11,396 nucleotides of DNA. Origin: CAYQDF01 sp964416175. GTDB taxonomy: Bacteria; Chloroflexota; Anaerolineae; Anaerolineales; UBA4823. The notes beneath the pieces are model-generated. The model had not been told where the DNA came from, ran no database searches, and saw only the letters and a program-made list of their open reading frames with translations. How positions within the stretch are numbered: position 1 is the stretch's first letter; every line of letters begins with the position of its first letter. The stretch lies in the NCBI GenBank assembly GCA_964416175.1, contig CAYQDF010000100.1, positions 1 to 11,396 on the forward strand. Reading direction: 5' to 3'. A program made the position numbers and the translations under genes. Positions 6,859 through 11,396 of the stretch are shown in pieces.

Positions 6859-7989
6859 TCAGACTACCTCCTCTTTAATCAGGGGCAGGCGGTCGTTTCC
6901 GATCAGGAAGGCCAAGACCGCCAGGCCGGTGATGCCCAGGGTCACTGCCCACTCCATCAGGCTGGGGAAATATTCGAAGGTCAGGTGCGGACCGCTGAAT
7001 GCGGTGGTCAATGCTTCGATCTCCGGCACAGTCAAGGCCGGGAAGACAATGTTGGCGCGGGCGACGGCGAAGCCCAGCAGAACCAGGACCCCCATCCATC
7101 CAGCCCAGCCGTTTTGCCGGGCATACCTGGGTTGGACCAGGAAGAAGATGGGGATCAGGGTGCCGATCAGGATCTGGAGGATCCAGAACGACCACCAGTA
7201 CGGGCCATACAGGACAGCGCGCACCGCCTGGACATTTTGGGGTACGTTGCCGTACATACTCTGCGAGAAGTCAGCCCACAGGAAATAGAGCTTGATCACC
7301 GCCAGGATCACAGTAGTGATTGAAAGGATCAGGAGTTGATCGGCACGCTTCGTGTCTTCGCGCTGCCCGAAGAGGCCGATTACCGCCAGCATGGCAGCAG
7401 CCCCAGAGGCCAGTGAGAAAACAGGGAATTGCACCGGCAGCAGTCCGACATGCCAGAACAGGCGGCTGGCTTCGACGCCCAGCAAGGCGCCCACCGCGCC
7501 GCTGACGAACAGGGAGAGAGGCAGGCCAGCAATCATCAGGCCTTTCACCACCTGGCTCTCGGGACTCCGAACAGACACGATCAGCACAGCAAGCATGATC
7601 AGGCCGAACAGGCTGTATCCCCACACCATCTGGGTCATCACCGAGCCCAGGTCACCCTGCAGGTAGACTTTCCAGATGCGTTCCATGTGGCCCAGGTCCA
7701 GCCAGATGGAGAGCAGCGCCGCAGCCAGGCTGACCAATCCGACCCACAAAGCCAGCCGACCGGTGCCTTTGAAAATCTGGATGTTGAACAGGAGGTCCAG
7801 AGAAGAGATCATGAACGCCCCTGCGGCCGTGCCGGCGAAGAACAGGTAGGCCGCCACCCACAAGCCCCACACGACATAGGAGCCGTACGCGGCCTCGCGG
7901 TGACCGGTCGTCAGGCGAAGGAAGATGCCCCACAGCCCGAAGAGCAGGGCCAGGGCGCTGAGAGCGTAAAGCGCACGTTTCAGGTTCAT
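6859..7989 (-). CDS. NrfD/PsrC-family membrane subunit (TtrC/SrdC-like quinol-binding anchor)
   Basis: This 376-residue polytopic protein has about nine or ten hydrophobic segments. The NrfD signature is in helix 2: YGSYVVWGLWVAAY at residues 35-48, followed by GTAAGAF at 53-59. The family anchors molybdoenzyme complexes and exchanges electrons between the quinone pool and the iron-sulfur subunit. The reading frame is also open to an ATG at 8004 that overlaps the stop of the upstream gene, but AGGAGG at 7996-8001 sits 6 nt before ATG 7989, making the latter the probable start. The SD thus overlaps the end of the preceding gene, which points to translational coupling. The stop at 6859 is 1 nt from the catalytic subunit's ATG. 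Confidence 0.9.
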   Translation of the reverse strand: MNLKRALYALSALALLFGLWGIFLRLTTGHREAAYGSYVVWGLWVAAYLFFAGTAAGAFMISSLDLLFNIQIFKGTGRLALWVGLVSLAAALLSIWLDLGHMERIWKVYLQGDLGSVMTQMVWGYSLFGLIMLAVLIVSVRSPESQVVKGLMIAGLPLSLFVSGAVGALLGVEASRLFWHVGLLPVQFPVFSLASGAAAMLAVIGLFGQREDTKRADQLLILSITTVILAVIKLYFLWADFSQSMYGNVPQNVQAVRAVLYGPYWWSFWILQILIGTLIPIFFLVQPRYARQNGWAGWMGVLVLLGFAVARANIVFPALTVPEIEALTTAFSGPHLTFEYFPSLMEWAVTLGITGLAVLAFLIGNDRLPLIKEEVV

Positions 7990-8000
7990 CGCAGGCCTCC

Positions 8001-8750
8001 TCATACAAGGTAATACACTCTCGGCTCAGTGCCGAGCTCTTCTTTGAGCCGCATCACGTTCGGGCTGGCGATCATCTCCGCCACCAGACTATCGGGGTCG
8101 TTGGCGTCGCCGAACAGGGTGGCCCGGCCGATGCAGGTGGTCGTGCAGGCCGGCAGCATTCCTGCGGACAGGCGGTGCAGGCAGAAATGGCACTTGCGCA
8201 CGTTGCCGATGGGTGATTTTTCGCCTTCACGCTGGCGGGTCTCGCCGTACTCGTAATTCGCTTCCCGTTCGTAGTCGTCGGCGCTGGCTTCGCCCAAAAG
8301 GAAGGGCAATCCATCGGGGGTGCCTTGTGTGTAGGTCAGCCCAAAGTCGAAAGTGCGCGCCCCATAGGGACAGGCGGTGATACAGTAGCGGCAGCCAATA
8401 CACTGGTCGTAGTCAACGACCACAACGCCCTCTTTATTCTTATAAGTGGCGTTGACCGGGCAGACCGGCACGCAGGGCGGTTCGTCGCACTGCATGCATG
8501 GTCGGGGGATAAACCGGCGGGTGACGTTAGGGTAGCTGCCGAACTCTTCATCGAGCACCGGGCGGTAGACCACGCCAGGCGGCAGCTTGTTTTCGGCGAC
8601 GCAGGCAATGGTGCAGGCGTGGCAGCCCACGCATTTCCTCAGGTCGATCACCATCACCCAGCGCCGCTCCTCGGGCTTCTTCTTGAGCGCCCGCTGGAGC
8701 TCTTCGTGCATCCGCACCAGGACATCTTGCTTTTCCAGCACTCCAAGCAT
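8001..8750 (-). CDS. Four-cluster ferredoxin subunit (TtrB/SrdB-like)
   Basis: This 249-residue electron-transfer subunit has 16 cysteines in four groups, as expected for four [4Fe-4S] clusters: Cys40/43/46/50 (CVGCHACTIAC), Cys85/88/93/97 (CMQCDEPPCVPVC), Cys117/120/123/127 (CIGCRYCITAC) and Cys187/190/202/206. It would carry electrons from the NrfD-type anchor to the catalytic subunit. No Tat or Sec signal is visible; residues 1-30 are charged (HEELQRALKKKPEERR). If the complex is external, this subunit probably crosses the membrane bound to the Tat-tagged catalytic subunit. The start at 8750 is supported by AAGGAGG (8757-8763), 6 nt upstream. It is the first gene of the B-C-A cluster. Confidence 0.93.
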   Translation of the reverse strand: MLGVLEKQDVLVRMHEELQRALKKKPEERRWVMVIDLRKCVGCHACTIACVAENKLPPGVVYRPVLDEEFGSYPNVTRRFIPRPCMQCDEPPCVPVCPVNATYKNKEGVVVVDYDQCIGCRYCITACPYGARTFDFGLTYTQGTPDGLPFLLGEASADDYEREANYEYGETRQREGEKSPIGNVRKCHFCLHRLSAGMLPACTTTCIGRATLFGDANDPDSLVAEMIASPNVMRLKEELGTEPRVYYLV

Positions 8751-8967
8751 GCTTGACCTCCTTCCAAGGCGGGTAAGATAGATTTGAATCCAGGATTAAT
8801 TTACCCCTGGAGGAAATTTGCTTGTATCAGGAAAAGTTGGTATCTTTGTCGCAAGATGTAGGGGAAAACCTTACAGCATGCATGACAGATAGCTTTGAAA
8901 TGGCTAACGAATGTCATTTACCTCTCAATCAAAGGGTTGTCATAGTTTGTTCATGACTTTTTTCCTG

Positions 8968-8995
8968 TTGACAGAACCGGAGATTGGGATAAAAT
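8968..8995 (+). promoter_or_regulatory. Sigma-70 promoter of arsR
   Basis: A perfect TTGACA (8968-8973), a 16-nt spacer and TAAAAT (8990-8995, 5 of 6) lead to a start near 9003, about 35 nt before the arsR ATG. The -10 and start region is overlapped by an inverted repeat, as expected for autorepression. Confidence 0.65.
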
Positions 8996-9016
8996 AATAT
9001 TCAATTATTTGCATAC
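8992..9016 (+). promoter_or_regulatory. Putative ArsR operator at the arsR promoter
   Basis: AAATAAT (8992-8998) and ATTATTT (9004-9010) form a perfect 7-bp inverted repeat around 5 nt. In an overlapping register, 8997-9016 (ATATTCAAT-TA-TTTGCATAC) matches 15 of 20 positions of the perfect palindrome at 9863-9882. Its position over the -10 box suits a repressor. Confidence 0.6.
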
Positions 9017-9036
9017 GATATCAGGGAACAGGTGAG

Positions 9037-9399
9037 ATGGATCCGAACGTATACGAACCACAGGCCAAGTTGTTCAAGGCATTGATGCACCCCGCTCGAC
9101 TGGCGATCCTGGAGATCTTGAGAGAGGGCGAGGAATGCGTCTGCCACATAGAGGCCATCCTCGGGTATCGCCAGGCCTACATATCACAACAACTATCCGT
9201 GTTGAGAGAGGCCGGCCTGGTTCAGGATCGCCGGGATGGCTGGAATATTTTTTACCGTGTTATTCGACCGGAGGTCTACAATATTCTGGATACGGCGGGT
9301 CTCCTGGCGGGAGCCAAGCCGCGTTCCCATTGGATCAAGGATCAGGCGCACACCTGCCCATGCCCAAAGTGCAACCTGGCCACCGAAAACGTGACCTGA
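9037..9399 (+). CDS. ArsR/SmtB-family metal(loid)-responsive repressor
   Basis: This 120-residue winged-helix repressor has the ArsR order: FKALMHPARLAILEIL (13-28), ECVCHI (33-38) and the recognition region QAYISQQLSVLREAGLV (46-62). Cys34 and Cys36 resemble the CVC centre that binds As(III) in classical ArsR (ELCVCDL). The C-terminus adds an unusual CPCPKC (Cys107, Cys109, Cys112), which might complete a soft-metal or thiol-reactive site (inference). The ATG follows AGGTGAG directly and has CAGGGA about 10 nt upstream. The protein most likely represses its own promoter and that of the thioredoxin-permease pair, and might influence the divergent molybdoenzyme operon. The inducing ligand, whether As(III), Sb(III), another thiophilic metal or a reactive sulfur species, is unknown. 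Confidence 0.88.
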   Translation: MDPNVYEPQAKLFKALMHPARLAILEILREGEECVCHIEAILGYRQAYISQQLSVLREAGLVQDRRDGWNIFYRVIRPEVYNILDTAGLLAGAKPRSHWIKDQAHTCPCPKCNLATENVT

Positions 9400-9421
9400 G
9401 TGCCTCAGGAGATATTCAGGG

Positions 9422-9790
9422 ATGCAAGATATCGATTCTGCGATTAAAGATCGATCCTGATTCGGAAGGCAGTGCAACTCAGCACAGCCTTTTGTTGCCG
9501 TGCGCCACTCGCTCTTGCCCGATTTCGTCGATGCGATGGGTAAGTTCGAGTTCTTCGTCTATCGCAAGAAGGGCATCGAGCCTTCCCAGATTCCGCTGGA
9601 AGTGCGCCGAGAGGTGATCCAATGGATCTACGACCAGCCTGACGATGCCATCTTCAAAGTGGAAACCAAACCCGATTTCACCTACACACCCGTCAAAGGA
9701 TCATTTATACAACCACACAGTTCGAATACGCGGTCTGCGGCGGGGGAGAAAGCTGCCTGCGCCGAAAAGCGCATCGACGCAATAATAAGT
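9422..9790 (+). pseudogene. Decayed FmdE-like gene
   Basis: No single frame spans this region, but pieces resemble an FmdE-family protein. A start at 9422, with AGGAG at 9407-9411, gives MQDIDSAIKDRS then a stop at 9458; compare MQDDILSKLLERSASRHSH in the intact gene. In the next frame QHSLLLP recalls the HSHLCP region. From about 9500 the first frame returns with MGKFEFFVYRKKG and QPDDAIFKVE, corresponding to DYGKIAATFVD and MPDEELLTVQ. At about 9721 a further shift gives QFEYAVCGGGESC, like the first half of the Cys4 ribbon. The core with TGC is missing. I infer an internal deletion plus at least two frame changes. An alternative is chance similarity, or a real small ORF starting at GTG 9500. 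Confidence 0.5.
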
Positions 9791-9833
9791 CACACCAAGG
9801 AATGTCATCTCGAATATGTGATTTTTATCACCC

Positions 9834-9862
9834 TTGAATCCCTGATCATCAGGGGATATAAT
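9834..9862 (+). promoter_or_regulatory. Promoter of the thioredoxin-permease unit
   Basis: TTGAAT (9834-9839), a 17-nt spacer and a perfect TATAAT (9857-9862) form a good sigma-70 promoter. The spacer is almost filled by the dyad CCCTGAT-C-ATCAGGG (9840-9854), and a 20-bp palindrome begins right after the -10 box. The start would fall near 9869, within that palindrome. Confidence 0.7.
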
Positions 9863-9882
9863 ATATTCAAACGTTTGAATAT
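9863..9882 (+). promoter_or_regulatory. Perfect 20-bp palindromic operator, probable ArsR site
   Basis: ATATTCAAA-CG-TTTGAATAT is its own reverse complement. It covers the expected transcription start of the thioredoxin-permease promoter and ends 25 nt before the ATG. AT-rich imperfect palindromes with TTCAAA/TTTGAA halves are usual for ArsR/SmtB repressors, and a related site lies at the arsR promoter. Confidence 0.75.
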
Positions 9883-9907
9883 TATTCGTGTAACCATGGA
9901 GGAAATC

Positions 9908-10174
9908 ATGTTAGACATTAAGGTGTTAGGTACTGGCTGTGCCGGCTGTTTGAAAATGGAACAGGCGGTAATTAATGCCTTGCTGGCCCTCGGCATAAAG
10001 GATGCCAGGGTGGAACTCGTCACAGAACAGCGCATGATCGCTTATGGATTGCTGGGGGACCAGGCTCCAGGGCTGCTTATCAATGGCTACCTGGCCTGGG
10101 CTGGATCCGTTCCGACCGAAGAACAGGTCAAGGAATGGATACAGCATGCTGCTACGTCGGAGGTATATGCTTGA
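9908..10174 (+). CDS. Small thioredoxin-like redox protein (redox-active disulfide protein 2 type)
   Basis: This 88-residue protein has the minimal thioredoxin fold of the MTH895/TM0996 type. It begins with a beta strand MLDIKVLGTGC, then the CxxC site Cys11-Ala-Gly-Cys14 at the start of a helix, and later a cis-proline region APGLLINGYL and a strand AWAGSVPTEEQVKEWI. Such proteins often sit beside DUF318 permeases and ArsR regulators and are thought to supply or sense dithiol redox state. The ATG at 9908 has GGAGG at 9898-9902, 5 nt upstream; the longer open frame reaching back to 9500 runs through the decayed gene and the promoter and is not real. The stop is 135 nt before the permease. Confidence 0.88.
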   Translation: MLDIKVLGTGCAGCLKMEQAVINALLALGIKDARVELVTEQRMIAYGLLGDQAPGLLINGYLAWAGSVPTEEQVKEWIQHAATSEVYA

Positions 10175-10309
10175 GTTCAGGGCCAGAAATCCCAATCCAG
10201 ATCAATGAAGTGAACCAGCTGGTTTTCACTGCGTGAGGCAGCTGCCTGGGGACCTTGGATGTAACCCATTGCCTGTAACTCACAACATGACACAGAGGTT
10301 AACGTCTTG
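10175..10309 (+). repeat. Intercistronic spacer with two 12-bp CAGCTG palindromes
   Basis: AACCAGCTGGTT (10213-10224) and AGGCAGCTGCCT (10236-10247) are both perfect palindromes sharing the CAGCTG core, with centres 23 bp apart. A 13-codon frame (ATG at 10167, GGAGG 10159-10163) overlaps the thioredoxin stop and closes at 10208, perhaps the start of a lost gene. No promoter for the permease alone is evident. Confidence 0.5.
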
Positions 10310-11396
10310 ATGGAAATTCTATCTATTCTGGCAAAGTTGTTGCAAGGCGGCCTGGGAAACCTGGCAGCTTACCTGGCGGCGCACGTGCTGCTGTGCCTGG
10401 TGCCGGCCTTCTACATCGCCGGAGCGATGACCGCACTGATCCCCAAGGAGTCGATTACTCGCTTCCTGGGACGCAATGCGCCTAAGTTTATCTCCTACCC
10501 GGGGGCGGCGCTGGCCGGCTCGGTGCTGGCCGTTTGCTCGTGCACCATCGTGCCGCTCTTCGCGGGCATCTATAAGAAAGGCGCCGGGTTGGGTCCGGCG
10601 ATCACCTTCCTGTTCTTCGCCCCGGCAGCCAACATCCTGGCGCTGGTGTATACCGGGGGAGTCATTGGACTGGACCTGGCCATCGCCCGCCTGTCCCTCT
10701 CGCTGGTTTTCGGCATTGGCATCGGCATGATCATGGCGCTGATCTTCAGGCGCGCCGATATCGCTCACGATCAGGCAACCGACGCCATGTTCACCAGTAA
10801 AGGCGGGATGCGCCGGGCAGCGCTGGTCTTCCTGCTGCTCCTGGTGGCGCTGTTGCTGGCCGGTACGTTCAAAATCGGCCTGTTAACGGACACGTACGCC
10901 CAGGTCACCCTTCCCATCCAGGGGATCGACCACTTCCAGGATTTTCTCGATCGGATGGTGCCATTCGACGCCAGCCGGGGCGAAGAGGGCGTGACCGCCC
11001 AAGGCGCCATCCTGATCGGCTTGCTGGTCTTGATCGGCCTGACTTCCTGGAAGGGATTAGAAAATATCTTCGACGGCTTCAGCGCCTGGACCTGGACGGC
11101 CATGGGATTGGTCAGCCTGACCCTGCTCACCGCGGCAGTTGGGATGGCGCCTCATTCAGGCGGTCTGGACATCCGCTTTACGGGTCGCTTCTTTGGGGTC
11201 CTGATGGCGATCGGCTTTCTCGCCTGGCTGATGTTCAAGAGGCTGACCGAAGATGAGCTGCGCGACTGGCTCTGGGAGTCCTGGCGTTTCGTCAAGCAGA
11301 TCTTCCCCCTGCTGGTGATTGGCGTTTTCGTGGTTGGCATCGTCCGCGTGCTTATCAAACCCGAATGGATCCAGACCCTGGCCGGGCAGAACACCC
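10310..11396 (+). CDS. DUF318/ArsP-type permease (partial, runs off window)
   Basis: This polytopic membrane protein of the COG0701 permease family (PF03773), which includes the organoarsenical exporter ArsP, is open for 362 codons to the window edge. The diagnostic segment at residues 70-93 contains GSVLAVCSCTIVPLFAGIYK (Cys76, Cys78), followed by LGPAITFLFFAPAANILA. About eight hydrophobic segments are seen, with a soluble loop (about 160-225) between two membrane halves; a second related half begins near WESWRFVKQIFPLL. ATG at 10310 is preceded by AGAGG at 10294-10298 (11 nt); an in-frame TTG at 10307 is possible. With arsR and the CAGC protein it forms a plausible metalloid or thiol-compound export unit. 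Substrate unknown. Confidence 0.88.
   Translation, partial: MEILSILAKLLQGGLGNLAAYLAAHVLLCLVPAFYIAGAMTALIPKESITRFLGRNAPKFISYPGAALAGSVLAVCSCTIVPLFAGIYKKGAGLGPAITFLFFAPAANILALVYTGGVIGLDLAIARLSLSLVFGIGIGMIMALIFRRADIAHDQATDAMFTSKGGMRRAALVFLLLLVALLLAGTFKIGLLTDTYAQVTLPIQGIDHFQDFLDRMVPFDASRGEEGVTAQGAILIGLLVLIGLTSWKGLENIFDGFSAWTWTAMGLVSLTLLTAAVGMAPHSGGLDIRFTGRFFGVLMAIGFLAWLMFKRLTEDELRDWLWESWRFVKQIFPLLVIGVFVVGIVRVLIKPEWIQTLAGQNT

Larger units (their letters stand above)
8751..9036. promoter_or_regulatory. Divergent promoter region between the molybdoenzyme operon and arsR
   Basis: This 286-bp AT-rich region lies between two divergent start codons. The plus-strand arsR promoter and operator are described separately. 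For the minus strand I see no convincing sigma-70 pair (TTGCGA with TGATAC at 19 nt is weak), so an activator may be needed. Close to the B gene is the dyad TCCAGG (8789-8794) with CCTGGA (8806-8811), and a second short one is ATCTT-N6-AAGAT near 8842-8857. Confidence 0.5.

Noticed and set aside
9500..9907. N-terminal extension that would fuse the thioredoxin-like protein to 136 extra residues
   Set aside because: The extension crosses a clear promoter and operator and includes the decayed FmdE-like sequence. The ATG at 9908 has a good SD and gives the normal family length.
10319..10768. Minus-strand 149-codon frame opposite the permease
   Set aside because: It is antisense to the conserved DUF318 permease, is Gln/Arg/Asp-rich, and has no SD or motif.
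1..11396. CRISPR array, insertion sequence, transposase, rRNA or TorD/TtrRS genes
   Set aside because: I looked for regularly spaced repeats, transposase motifs and these accessory genes on both strands and found none within the window.

Overview
The window reads as bacterial chromosome from an anaerobic or facultatively anaerobic organism. Genes are GC-rich and the intergenic spaces are AT-rich. Taxonomy is inference only: the protein style (CstA type, NrfD-like and FmdE-like proteins) and a GGAGAGGGG-type hairpin repeat would fit Chloroflexota (Anaerolineae-like), but no marker gene is present.

Left end (1-1895): the first about 430 codons of a carbon-starvation/CstA-type transporter run leftward off the window. 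Its roughly 200-nt leader holds a promoter, a 9-bp hairpin and a strong Shine-Dalgarno (SD) followed by an 8-codon reading frame. A rightward promoter then leads to a small membrane-anchored TPR protein (1896-2516). Between that gene and the next convergent gene lie a bidirectional hairpin that is a good terminator for leftward transcripts and a tRNA-Met-like 3' fragment.

Centre (2739-8750, minus strand): an apparent operon in the order four-cluster ferredoxin subunit (B), NrfD-type membrane subunit (C), Tat-exported molybdopterin catalytic subunit (A), then an FmdE-family zinc-ribbon protein. B, C and A are translationally packed (4-nt overlap, internal SD, 1-nt gap). The B-C-A order is the one known for tetrathionate reductase (ttrBCA) and for the selenate reductase srdBCA; the substrate cannot be read from sequence. 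The likely role is quinol-linked reduction of a sulfur, arsenic or selenium oxyanion outside the cytoplasmic membrane.

Right end (9037-11396, plus strand, divergent): an ArsR/SmtB repressor with a CVC metal-binding motif and an extra CxCxxC tail, a decayed second FmdE-like gene, an 88-residue thioredoxin-like CAGC protein, and a DUF318/ArsP-type permease cut by the window edge. A perfect 20-bp palindrome follows the -10 box of the thioredoxin-permease promoter, and a related imperfect site overlaps the -10 of the arsR promoter, so ArsR probably controls both.

The most interesting reading is that the window joins a respiratory molybdoenzyme to a metalloid-sensing export/redox module across one divergent promoter region, with an intact FmdE-like gene on one side and a broken one on the other.
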